Source: Caprimulgus europaeus
Lineage: Eukaryota > Chordata > Aves > Caprimulgiformes > Caprimulgidae
Assembly (NCBI GenBank): GCA_907165065.1
Contig: OU015539.1
Coordinates: 558,001 to 622,000, forward strand
Direction of reading: 5' to 3'
DNA: 64,000 bases
Shown here: positions 1 to 12,800 of the stretch, piece after piece
How positions within the stretch are numbered: the first letter of the stretch is position 1
Layout: each line of letters begins with the position of its first letter
Made by a program: the position numbers and the translations under genes
The notes under the pieces: model-generated
What the model saw: only the letters and a program-made list of their open reading frames with translations
Told to the model about the DNA's origin: nothing
The model's database searches: none

Positions 1-810
1 GCACAGGGGGGAGAATTGCTGCTGTCAGAGCTGGGCTCAGGCAGGAGGTGGGATTAGGCTGGCAGGGCTTTGGCTGCACATTTCCCTCCAGGAGCCGCGT
101 CCACCAGGTGGTGCTGGGCCCCTGCTCAGTCCTCTCGGTTTAGCAGAGCCCTTGGCAGTGAAGGGAGCAGCTCTGCTCAGTGCCTGAGCTCAGGAAGTTC
201 TCAACCTGTCTTTGGCATGGAGACGACATTAAAGAGTCTTTGGTCGCTGTTTCCTCACCCTGCCAAACTCAGTTGTTGCACAGTAAATGGTATTTCTGTG
301 TCCCAGAGTTACAGCTGCAGAGAGCACGGTACCCCTCTGGCCAGAAACCTGCCTCAGTGACCCAGACTTGGCTCTGATGTCCGGGAGGTTTGAGTGCTGT
401 AGTACAGCACACCCGTGGCTTTGACAAGCTGAGACTCAGTGTCCTGGACACAAATGCTTATCCTTGCAGTGCAGTGTGATTAAAAAGGACAGCTCACTGC
501 ACTGAGGTTGGGCACAGAGCTTGTAAGAGGTCTCTTGCTGCTTTGCCTTTCAGTGTGAGGGGGTAGTGGAGCTATCAGCACTCCAAAAATGATCTTTATT
601 TGCTGTCAGGCAAATGAATGCTGGTTCCACCACAGCCTTCTGCTTATAATGGGGAAGTCTGGTTGAAGTTCAGCAAAGCCAACAACATAAACAACCAAAG
701 AAACCCTCTGAACTGTAATTTTTTGTTTCTGCAGTGTTTGGTTTTTTGTTTTTTTTCTCAACACAGACTCAACAGCACCAACCAGTAAATCTCAGTTCTG
801 GTTCTTGCAG
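1..810 (+). other. DNAJC17 intron 1 (right part)
   Basis: No exon, CR1 piece or tandem repeat is recognised. Short ORFs here have no recognisable similarity. DNAJC17 exon 1 and its promoter must lie to the left. Confidence 0.7.
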
Positions 811-880
811 GTTAAGAAGGCGTACCGGCAGAAGGCCCTGTCTTGTCACCCAGACAAGAACCCAGACAATCCCAGGGCAG
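811..880 (+). CDS. DNAJC17: DNAJC17 exon 2 (J domain, HPD motif)
   Basis: Acceptor TTCTTGCAG and donor GTAAGC flank a 70-nt exon. It encodes helix II and the HPD loop ([13 protein letters not shown]), the segment that stimulates Hsp70 ATPase in J proteins. It starts in phase 0 and ends in phase 1. Confidence 0.96.
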
Positions 881-3800
881 GTAAGCTGGGGCTGTGCAGA
901 CACAAACACCCTTCACGTGTCCACGTGTGCAGGCTCCTGGAAGTGGCTCTGCTTCACTCCAGGTCTGTCTCTGCGTGTAATTAAGGGGATGCCTGGGTGC
1001 CTGTCCTGTGAAGTGTACACATGCAGGAGGAAGAGTTATTTTCATCACTACTAGAGATCCCTTTTTTTGAGGTTGAATGCATACATTTTGGTTTTAGAAA
1101 CATCAGTGTTAACTCAGTGCTGCAATTTTATTTGCACCTCTCAATATCTTCTCCCATGGCACTCACATCCCGGACCTTTGGCCGTGCTCTCCCTGTGGTT
1201 GCTGCCTCATCACTGCTTGAATTCATACTCTCAAAGTTCCAACAGCAAGCTTATCAATCCTATTAAGTATGGATAACACCCATCTGTGTCTGTCAGAGAC
1301 AAGACCCTCACCCTGTGGAACTGAGTTTACCTAAGCTGGTAGCAAGGTCTGGCTCTGCAGCTCCTCCGTGTGAGTTCTGTAGCTGCAGCTGGCAGTGAGC
1401 AGCAGCGGGGACTGGAAGGATGCTGTCCATCAGGACACCTCCAGATAAACCTTGTTCTGGATCTTGCACCTTCCAGTTTGATGGGCTACAGTCCTATAGA
1501 TTGAAAATTTATAACTGTAGTACAGAGAAAATATTTCCACCATTAAAACAAAAAAAAAGCAGCAGTGAGAGCAAAGCTGGGGGCTTTGGTATCTGCAGGA
1601 GGTTGAGAAGTGATTTGAAGTGTGTGGGGAGGCCTCCAGCTTACATGGGTTACCTTCCAGGAACAGGGTCAACAATACTGATGTAAAATGCAAAGTTTGA
1701 ATCTCAGGCTGAAAAGCTTTGGGGCTGAAAAGGGAGAACTTGTTGGTAAGTGTGTTTCACACTCACTGCAGGGTGAGGAGTGCGCTGCTGCAGATGGTTC
1801 TGCTGAATTCACATCTTCAGGGTTTCTGTTAAAATGAGTGTCCCAGTTTTTGTCTCTTCATTTAGGCTGAAGTTTGTGTAACAAATGTTGTCCTTTGAGT
1901 TGAGGTGATCCTGGTGATGGGTTGGTTTACAAATGCTTTGGAAAGATGATTCTTCTTTCTGATGCTCTGCAGGTCTCTTCCATAAGGGGTTGTCCCTGGT
2001 GTTCCATCTCCAGGCCGCCTGCAGGGTTTCCTGCATCTTACCCTTTTTTCTTCTAATTCCCAGCGGAAGTCTTCCACCAGCTGTCTCAGGCCTTAGCTGT
2101 GCTGACAGATGCAGCAGCCAGGGTAAGGATCCCTGTCCCGTGTGATGTGGGGTTGTGTGATGTTACTCTCTGCAAGGAGAAGTGTTGGCAACTCTCCTCC
2201 TCTCTGTGTTGCTCTCTTCCCCAGCTCTTGAATGCCAGTCTCATCTGTTGTTATTCCCTGTAGTTCTCCATGAGATCAAGGATAAGAACTTGGACAAATG
2301 TTCTTTTTCTGCTTCAATGTGCTGAGAGTAGCTGTGTCTGTTTGCTGCAAGGGTGACACACCATTGTTAGACTGGGGCATCTCTCATTTAAAATAAATTA
2401 CAACCACCACTGATTGAGGACACGTTAAATTCTGTGACAACAATACATTTGCAGTTGCCTTGAAGTCAAGGTCTGACAAATAAATAATGTCCAGAAGTGA
2501 TTGGTGAGGCTCAAAGCTTTTCTTTCCATGGGGCACAGGAGACTTGGAAACAGAAAAGCTGAATCATTGTCACAGCCTCTGTCCTTCTGCTGCGAGAGTT
2601 TTGCAGGCTGCCAGATGGAGCTTGGACTCTCTTCTTGCTGTGAGGAGCTGGTTGAGTGGGTACTGCTCAAGGCCTGAAAGTCATCTGGACATGTGAAGGG
2701 AAAGAATAAAAGCAAAATAAAACAGAGCAGGTAACTCTGTCCAGAGCAGCTTGTGAGAACAGACATATTAAAATTGGAGATGATAAGATTTAAAAACATG
2801 AAATAACTCTCCTCTTTTCAAAGACTGGCAAAGCTTGTAATCTCCCCTCCAAGGGGCAATTAAGCTTTTGGCATCCAATAACTTTTTTGGCTTCTACATT
2901 TTAAAAAGGAAAAAGCATTTAGCAAGCCCTTCCCTTGCAGGAAGGAAAAATACCAGCTTTTCTAGTCTCTAGCACAAGAGCAGCACTTTCCTGCACAGCT
3001 ATTCTGCAAGTGATATTTGTGCCTGTCTGTGCTTTACCTGGGACAGAAAGGTTCTGTGTGGGTTGGTGAACAGATTAGCAACTGGTTTGAACAGGGGGCA
3101 GTGAAGATGCCAGTTTACCTCAGTTCTTAAATCTGTGGTGCTAAATGATTGTGATGTGCTATTTCTGCTGAAAAGTCCTGATGCTCTTTGATCCAACATG
3201 TTCATGTGAGTCAAATATCTGTCTTGTGAATAAATCTGTCATATAAAATAGACCTTTTTAATTGTAAAACTCTGCTCTGAACCAAACCTGATCTGTTACC
3301 AGTGCCCCTAAAGCTACTTTGGCATGTTCAGAATATTCTTCCCACCCCTGAAGGTGGGTCACACTCTCTCCAGTGCGCTTTGCAGTTCTTCCTGGGCTTC
3401 CTCACCCTTCCAGGCTCCATCTGGAGATCCTTGGGCCTCTTCTCACGTTTTCAGGAACTCTGTGTTAACTTCCAACGCTTTCAGGAGGAATGCTAGCAAG
3501 AAGCAGAAAGTGCTTCACCCCTGCTCCCAGTGTTTCAGTGCCTGAGCTCGCCTGTAGTCGCTGCTTTCCGTTTTATCTCGTCTGCTCTGTGCAGTTCCAC
3601 GCTGTCGTGTTGGTTCTTTGGCAGGCGGCGTATGACAGAGTGCGAAAGGCCAAGAAGCAGGCTGCAGAAAGGACACAGAAACTTGATGAGAAAAGGAAGA
3701 AAGTAAAGCTTGGTAATAAAATCACAACTTCACTTTCTCTTGGCTTCATTAGCTGGGTGTTTGCATTTCTGCTGCCACTGGGGTTCACCAGGGATTAATC

Positions 3801-6800
3801 CGCTGCCCGTTTGTGATGGCTGTGGTTCCTTTGTGCACAGTACCTTACAGTGACCATGTGAATCTCCTCCCACAGCCATAGCTGGGGGTGGTCCTGCTCT
3901 GGGAGGGAGTTGGGGGTTTTGATGACTGTTAAGACTGCTGATACAGTCTTGTGCTTGGGCAGAGGGGGGGTAGCAGAGCTATTGGGACTCTTGCTTTGAA
4001 ATGGGTGTAGGTGTAGCCAAGTCTGTGATCTTTCCATCCACCTCTGCTCAGCAGAGAAAGTTCTCTTGGGTTTGTTTTAATTTTGATTCTTTCTCTGCAG
4101 ATCTTGAAGCCAGAGAACGAGAAGCCCAGACCCATGAGAGTGAAGAGGAGGAGATCAGGATAACGAGATCATTGGAACAAGAGGTAATGATAAATTATTC
4201 CATTTCTCTGCTGCTTTGGAGAAGAATTGCTGAAAGTCTTTGCAACCACAACACAAACCACGTGATGATGTAGCAAATCTATAGCAGTCTGTCAGCCTTT
4301 TGGATTAATGAGTCCTGTGAACAGAGGTGTGTAGAAGGCATCTTGTAGCAGTCTGGCAAATGTGTCAGTCTCAGGGGTTTCTTTTTTTCTGCCCTTTTCC
4401 TTTTGCATAGCAGACAATAACAGCTCATTGGTTATATGCTGGCTGGTAGGGACTGTGTCACTGTGAACGTGAGGGGTCTGATTTTACAAGCACTGGAGCT
4501 GGCACAGGGGAACTAGCAGGAGGGTTGCCCCAGGAGATGGGTATAAGACAGAATCTGTCCTTGGCAGTCTTTAGCTGGCATGGAACCGTGCCCTCAGACA
4601 CCTGTACTGTCTCACCTCCGCCGCAGATCATACGCCTGCGGGAAGAAGGCTCCCGTCAGCTGGAGGAGCAGCAGAGACTCATTCGAGAGCAGATCCGGCT
4701 GGAGAGGGAGCAGCGTGTCCCAGGTGAGAGCAGAGAGGGAGCAGCGTGTCCCAGGTGAGAGCAGAGAGGGAGCAGCGTGTCCCAGGTGAGAGGGGAGAGC
4801 AGCGTGTCCCAGGTGAGAGGGGAGAGAGAGCAGCATGTCCCAGGTGAGAGCGGAGAGAGAGCAGCGTGTCCCAGGTGAGAGCAGCGAGAGAGCAGCGTGT
4901 CCCAGGTGAGAGGGGAGAGAGAGCAGCGTGTCCCAGGTGAGAGGGGAGAGAGAGCAGCGTGTCCCAGGTGAGAGCAGCGAGAGAGCAGCGTGTCCCAGGT
5001 GAGAGCAGCGAGAGAGCAGCGTGTCCCAGGTGAGAGCAGCGTGTCCCAGGTGAGAGCAGCGTGTCCCAGGTGAGAGCAGCATGTCCCAGGTGAGAGGGGA
5101 GAGCAGCGTGTCCCAGGTGAGAGCGGGTGAGGCTGGAGCCCTCAGCCCAACTGCGTGCAGGTGGGGCTCCAGCTCTTCAGGCAGAGCTGCCGTGCAGGTG
5201 CAGCCTTCTGACTTGGGCCCATTGCCGTGTGCAGGATCCCACTTGGCACCTTTTTCAGGGCTGAGTTAAGCCTGGTATTTCAGTGGGGTTGGTTTTTCAG
5301 GGCTGAGTTAAGCCTGGTGTTTCTGTGGGGTTGGTTTTTCAGGGCTGAGTTAAGCCTGGTGTTTCTGTGGGGTTGGTTTTTCAGGGCTGAGTTAAGCCTG
5401 GTGTTTCTGTGGGGTTGGTTTTTCAGGGCTGAGTTAAGCCTGGTATTTCTGTGGGGTTGGTTTTTCAGGGCTGAGTTAAGCCTGGTGTTTCTGTGGGGTT
5501 GGTTTTTCAGGGCTGAGTTAAGCCTGGTGTTTCTGTGGGGTTGGTTTTGTATACATGGCCTGCTGCTCCTTTTCTGTCAGTGTTCTAAAGCACTGAACCT
5601 GGATGGTCTGGTGTGGAGCTTCACAGTTAAGCTGGAGGGAACCTCAGGTCCTGCTCATCTGTCCCAATGAAAGCAGTCATGTTGCAGACTCAAAACAGGG
5701 AATGATTCAAGTTTGCACAGAACAGTGGTTGTCAGTGGGTTACTGCTTCTGTTTCCCCTTGCAAATTCTCAGTACTTATCACCCTGAAGAGGCTCAGTGT
5801 GGAGAATAAAGTTCTGGTTAGTTTATGGTTGCTGAGGCTTTACTTTCTGGAACTGGGTTCTCTCGTGTTCCTTGGCCATCCACAGTCTTCACCCCAGGTT
5901 TGTACCAAGACCAGCCACATCTGTCAGGAAATGAGCGACACACTGAACTGGAGAACATCTGCAGTCTGTGCTGCTGTGCAGTGGGTGGTTACTGTGTTTG
6001 AAGTTGTCTCCCTCTAATTCCCAGGGGCTGTTCACTAGGCTCCTTCATACTGGAGGGGATGAGATATTTCCAGAATCCCAGAACCTCATCCTTTGATATT
6101 CCTGAACCTCATTCCCATCCACATGTCTCTCTATTGAATTGCCTTTTAAAATACTCTGTATCTGAGTGAGCTTAAAATACAGTTTTATATTCCAAAAAGC
6201 TCTGTTCTTCTGAAAACGAAGTAGAGTGCTGTTCAGGGTTGAGTTCAGTGGGAAGATTTATTGTCTCTTGCTTCTTACCCCTTCCATTCTGGCAGAGGCT
6301 ATGGTGTAAGGTCTGTTATTTTCTCACAGGAAAAAATGTTAATGAGTTAAAAAAAAACAACAAACCCTAACCAAGTAATAAAAAAAAACCCCAGAAAACA
6401 AGCACCAGAGGTCCAGATGCAGAAACTCTTTTTGGGATCACTGGGAGTTTCCTGTATGACTGTAAGTCATTCAGCCCACCCTACCCTTTCTTAACTTAAT
6501 TTCCCATATCAGGAATTGGGGAGAACACTGAGTATTTGCTTAATGAGATCTTTGAGATCCTTGCAATGAGAGCACATCCTTTTGACATATTTAGTCTTGG
6601 GTTATACTCTCCTTTTTTTTTTGTCTACCCTTAATTTTTCTACATTCATTCCCAGCAGCACAACCCTCTTGCAGGGGAAAAGTGTCCCAGGATCTACCAG
6701 GTCTCGTGGTTGTACCTTTCCTTTGCTGTGCCTGCCTTCTCAGGGTGAATTTTGTGCTCAATGCTCTTTAGCTGAGGAGTTTTCACCCATATCCTTTCCA

Positions 6801-9800
6801 TTTTTTTTTTTTCTTTTCTCCTCTTTAGGCAAGCAAGAAAGAAATGGAGCAGAAGGCAAAATAACTCCCAAACTCAAAGTAAGACATCCTTATAAAGCTG
6901 GGTTTTGGTGAAAACTGCTAGAACATTATGCAGCCTTGGAAAACAGAAGGGATGCTTCAACTCTGCTGAACTGGCATGACCCTTTGTACAGTGGAGGTGA
7001 AGTTCCACTCCTGTCACTGTCTTTAAAATGCCCTTCCTCCCTCACCCTTTTCTCTGCTGTCTGGTCCCAATTTTTGGGCCTGAAATTGAGTTGTCTCTGT
7101 TTCAGGCACAGGAAAACATCTCCTTATTACCCTGATACAGCCATTAGTGTGCTTTCAAATACTCTCTTTTTTTATTTCAGTGAGCAGTGTTTCTCCCTGT
7201 TCCCCCAATAACTTGTTCCCTTTGCACATTCTGGTGTTGCAATCACTGTCTTGGCAGTTCTGGGAGTGTAGCTGTAAATAGCAAACTGGGTTGCTGTGCA
7301 GGTGGCAGGAGCTGTGTTGAATGTGGCAACACGTGTTTGAATGGACAAAACTGACTTGTCATATTTATTTCCCAGCTGAAATGGAAATGTGGGAAGGAAG
7401 ATGAGACGAGAGGGGGATACTCAAGAGATGTTCTGCTGCAGATCCTGCAAAAGGTCCTGTCTGACACTTTCCTACTGCTTGATCTGCCCCTGCTCTCAGT
7501 GGACAGTAGGAGAGGAAGGATAGTAAATTCTGGGAAGCTGCATATAACCCAGAGTGACTCTTGGTTGTGTCCTCTGCTGTCCAGCTTTCAGGCCATTTTC
7601 AGAGCCCAGCAGCATGATCCATTAGCTGTGAGCAGTTCCCCAGCCAGCACCTCTGTCTCATTCCCAGCGGGGACTCCTGCAAACTCCTCCCACTAAGTGA
7701 TTTGTGCCCTGTGTAAAGGTGAGGCTGGCTGTGTGGTTGTGGTGCCTGTTTGCCTTCACTGAAAGTGCTACACATCAGCTGCTGTGGGAAGTTCAGAGAC
7801 AGGAACAGACAAGCCTTTGATCTGATTAATCTCAGTGTGTGGGCTTTATTTTCCCTCTGTGCAAGTGTGTCCTGTGGCTCTGAGCTGAGCAGCCCTCTTG
7901 CACTGGGGCTTGCTGAAAGCAAAGTGTGTAGCTCCATGCCTCCCCAGAATGATTTCCCGGAGGGACAGAAAGTGTGACAGGTTGGGATCAGTAAAGCACC
8001 ATCCAGGACAGAAAGGGTGACAGCTAAAGCTTCATGTCTGTGAGAACACATTGACTCTGTGTTTGTTCCATAGAGGAACTTGGCTTCTCTTCTGGGTCTG
8101 TAATTAGCTTCTCTTTCTTCCTTTGTCTCACCAGTACGGCGATGTGCTCAACCTGTTGATCTCGAGCAGGAGGACGGGGAGCGCAGTCGTGGAGTTTGCT
8201 ACGGTTAAGGCTGCTGTAAGTCTGGCAGAGACCCCAGCTGTGTGTCGTGGAGAGTGGGCAGGAAGGGCTGTTGCAGAAGGGGAGGATTAGCAGACTGACA
8301 GCCTGGAGATGCTGCCTTGTCATTAAGGCAGTGGAGAAGGGTAATGAGAGTCTGAAGGTGCAGATGCATGAAGGGAGTGGCAAAGCTGGAGGCATAAACC
8401 CAGAGCAGATCATGCACATAAACAAGGAGGCTGTGCCTGTCAAAGGCTGAGGAAAAGACACTGCTTTGACAAGCAGGCACTGAGCCATTTCATCAGCTCT
8501 CACTGAAGGTGAATTACCCATTGTGGAGATGGCTAAAGGAGTTTTAGAGGTTGTCTGGCATTTGCAGTTTAAAAGAAATCAAAACGTCTTGACTCACTGT
8601 GAGTTATAACAATTCCTGTGGCTGTGGAAAGAGAACTCATCAGTACTCTTAATTTTAGTAGTTCCCTCAACTTAAAGTTGCACTGTACAAGTCTCTATTC
8701 CTTGTCACTTCTTCTTTCCCTCATAATACAAGTAATTAAAAAAACCCTAAATTTTCTGTAACTCCTCAAAAGTACTGGCAGTGACATCTATGCTTGATGC
8801 AGACAGGGAACTTAAAGGTGCCTCTCACATAGGGCAGCTGTGAAATCTCCATTGTTTGTGTCCTACTTGGCCTTGATGCCAGGCAGGAGATGGAAAAACT
8901 TGTGACTCTTAGTGACCTGTGAGGGAGTGGGGTCTGAAATTCAGGTGGTGATGGAAGAATATTTTCATTGGTAGGAGATGGCTGTGAAGAATGAAGTTGG
9001 CCTGATAAATAATCCTCTAAAGATTTCCTGGCTGGAGGGCCAGCCCCAGAACAATCCCAGCACTGTTCTTTCTGACAGCAGTAGTCAGCCTAGGACTTCA
9101 CAGGTAAGGAGACACAGGCTGCTGTGATTTAAATCTGTTTCTAGAGCAACCTAAACTGAACAGTGTGGTTTGCATTTATGGTAAGGTACATTGGTTCCCA
9201 GAAGAGCTGAAAAGAAGCTCTTGGTGAAAGGCCTGCCTTCCTGATGAGCCTTTTTGTGCTGAAGCAGTGGCTTTTTTAAAGGACCTTTTGCCTGAGTAGC
9301 AGCACACTGAGAACACAAGGTGTTTGGGTGACTGGATCTTCACACAATCTCACTCTCTCTAACAAGTGAAAACTAAGGATGTTCCTTGCTCAGCCCAAAG
9401 CCTCTAGTGCTACTCTTCTGGAATTTTTTCTAACATACTTTGACTGTGGGAATCCTCTGGCTGATAGCTGTGTGAAATGGGTCTCCTGGGAGGTTTTTAT
9501 GGAGAGGCTTAGTTATTGCATTCACAAGAGGATGGAGTTTCAGTGCTGCAAGGAAACCTATATTCTTAGGGTCTGCAGGAGGGAAGAGAAAGCAATATCA
9601 AATTAAATATCCTTGTGCAGACCTTATTGCCTGCTTTGGGTCCTCTTCACCAGTGTGGTTACTTTGAGTGCAAGGGAAATCTCAGGGAAAGGCAGTTGGA
9701 GAATCATAGCCCAGGAGCTGAGCAGATCTCCACACACAATGTAGCAGCAGTGAGGGTCCTGCAGGCACAGCAGATTCAGAGGTGGGCAGTGTTAGAAGGC

Positions 9801-12800
9801 AAATTGGGGAAAAAAGCAGAATCTCATCTGGTTTATTTGAGTATCCCTCAGGAGAGAGAGTGAGAACTGGTTCTGAAGTGCTCATTCATCCCTGAGGGTG
9901 CAGGTGGAGCTCGGTGGTGGATTCTTGCCTCTCTGGGTTCAAAAGCCCTGGCTTTTGAGGGAGTTTATCTTGCCTTGTTTCTATGGCCAAAGCTTGTTAG
10001 TGTGGAACTGCAGTGTCTGCCTGCTGGGAAGGGTTGGCTTGGTGGAGCAGCAAGGGAGGGCAGGCTGAAGCAGCAAGTGGTGCTCCTGCTGTGTGGAGCT
10101 GGTGCCTCACCTGTGTCCAGCACAGCCTTGTCAATCCCATATTAGCTCTGAAACAGTGAGGAGTTGTGGCCAGTGACTTGCACCCTTTCCCAAGCACTGC
10201 ACTGCTGGTGCTTGCCTGTCCTTTCTGCTGCCTTTGTGTGGAAGCAGTTGCAATTTCTTTGGTTGCATTGCAGCCTTACTGTCCAGGCTAAGATCTCCAA
10301 GCTGCTCTGGTTACCACTTTCCCTAGTTCCTACTCCAGACCCTCCCCAAATCCTGCTGCTGCTTCCTCTGGGATGCTTCCAAAATCTGTGATGTGCTAAT
10401 ATCTTCTCTCAACTTTGTCCTCCTGCTCTAGACTATGCAAAGGGAGCTCTTTCAGCTCTCTTTTGCCACTGCCTCAACCTGCTCCCTGCCTCATCCTTTC
10501 ATATCCAGTCTGGCTTCTCAGCCATCAGGGTCCACATTCTTGCTTTCAAACTGCACTGACCTCATTCTGGTTTAAGCTGCACTCACTTCCTATTTGCTGC
10601 TCCCTCTGAATTGCTCCTATTTTTGTCTGAATCCACCCCCATGTTTGCTCCCACTCTGCGAATTCAGCTCCTTCCCTGCTCTGCTTCAGAAAACAGCCAA
10701 AGACCTGCAGTGTTCTCATGGCAACACCCTCACTGCTCATCCCCTCAGAGCTGTGTCTGCTCCCTGCCTGGGGTCATCAGCCAGGGGCTGTGCACCAAAG
10801 TCTTCAAGGAAAGGACAGCCACACAGTAACCAGAGCAGGGCAGCTCTGGCAGCAGCTCCCAGGTGAAGCCAGGCTGTCAGGAGGCAGTCACTTGCAGGAC
10901 ACCTGCCTCTGCAGTCTTGGTGGCTTGTTTTCTTCTACAGCAGTGGGTGCCCATTGTCCAGCAGTTCCTGGAGAGCTGCTGAAGCCAAGCAGGTGAGTTA
11001 TACTTGAACTGCAAAAGCCAGGGTTACCCTGGGCTGTTTGTGAGCAGTGACTGTTTGATTGCTGCAGCTCTGAATGGTTCACAGCACAGCAGCTGTACAG
11101 TGCTGGGCAGAGCCGATTTTGCCACTACAACAGCGTGAAGCACTCACTTCTGGGGAGGTCTCTGTACCCTCAGTCATGGGATCTCGGTGCCAGTGCTCCT
11201 CATTCATTTGAGGCCATTCATTCAGCCCTGCTGAGGTGCTGAGAAAAGCCTTGTCTGGCACTCCTGCATCTTTTCTGAGCTCCTTTGAGGTTTTGTGGAG
11301 TTCGATTCCTATTATCATCTTACAGCCTGGTGTGAATCTGGTAGGTTAAGAGCTGCCTGTGCCTTCTCTGAAGTGTCTCACCTTGCTGTAGCCAGCTTCC
11401 AAAGCTCGTGCTTATCTGGGGGTGTGGAAGTTTTATTTCTTATTTTTCAAAAAGAGCCCTAGAATCTAATCTAGGTATGAACAAGGTAAAAATTGGTCAC
11501 CCAGTAGTTTCTGCAGTGTCCTTCTAACTGCTTGCTCTGACACTACCTAAAATATTCTGAGCCTGGCAGAGCCCTTCCCACCACCCAGCTCACGGGGTGA
11601 AGAGCTGTTCATTTCAACACTGGGTCCTGACCTGGGCTGTGTGCACTCTCCTCAGGGGAAGATAAAGCACCAGCAGCTCTAGCCTTCTCCCAGCCCAGGA
11701 CAGCAGAGCTGCACTGCTTCCCCACCCTTGGGAAAGCCTGGAGTGCCTGGATCTTGGTCCCTGCAGAGAAGGGACCTGTGCTCTTGGTGCCTGGGCTTTT
11801 TCTGGCTTGCTACCAATGAAATGAGGCAACAAGACAGTTCCAGTCACAGATACATTTATTCTTCCATATCTGTACAGCTGATAGATCAGTGCATGCTTCA
11901 AGCAGCAGTTATCTGGAGAAAGTTCTTCTCCTGCTAGTAGGATAAATAAACTGTTGCTGTATTACGAGCCTACATGGATGCTTACCTGATTCCAGGCTGG
12001 AAGTGCCAACTGCACTTGAGTTAGGGGAAAAGAAACCCACAAAAAAAAACCAAAAAACAAAGAACAGCTTTGATTTTTCACATCCAGACATGGTGGGAGA
12101 AGAAACACGAGTTTGTCTCTTGACCCTTGCCGTAGCTCTGGCTCTGTGGTGCAGTGCTGCTGTCTCCTTGCAGGCTGCCTGCTTATCCACAGGTGATGTG
12201 TGCCATATCCCTTTGTGTCCGTGTTCCAGTGTCACAACCACAGCCCCAAAATAACCAGTCTTGCCAAACAATGCCATTCTTCCACGAGGAGGAGATGCAG
12301 AGTCACAAGTGGGCAATTCCCAGGTGGAGAATGGAAACTTGGCCATGAGGTTCCAGCAGGCAGGGCTCCCATCTGAGCACGGAGCGTGTGGACTCTGCTC
12401 CGAGGGACTCCTTGGCAGGGACGAGGACAGTCTGTGGCGGGTGAGATGAGAACAACAGAACAGGCCACACACAACAGGAGTGCTGCAGTGTCCTCCCTCC
12501 TGCTGGGACTAGAGAAACTGGCAGCAGCAGTAAGGACGTGTGCTGTGTTAAATGGTAAATACCTTCAAATGGCGTAATCTCTTGGGTTCTGTTTCCTGAG
12601 GGTCTGCAGAACATCCTCAAGAAGGGAGAGCCCCAGATCCACTTTGAAGGACAGGAAGGGGTCAGACAGGTCAGACAGAGTGGTACCATTCTGGGAACCT
12701 GTCTCTGAGGTCCCGTAGTCTGTAGCCTGGTCCTTGTGGAATTGAGTTTGAGTGGCTTTGTGGTATTGATGAGAAGCACCAGAAAAGGAGATGTCAGAGT

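Larger units (their letters stand above)
881..4626 (+). other. DNAJC17 introns 2-5 (excluding exons 3-5)
   Basis: Unique AT-moderate intronic sequence between small exons. I see no repeat, RNA gene or nested coding region. Confidence 0.65.
6879..8974 (+). other. DNAJC17 introns 7-9 (excluding exons 8-9)
   Basis: No repeat, RNA gene or nested coding region recognised. Short antisense ORFs near 7600-8520 have no family features. Confidence 0.6.

Noticed and set aside
4612-5670. Repeat-rich ORFs of 147-156 codons in DNAJC17 intron 6
   Set aside because: Translations of the two minisatellites; no independent coding evidence.
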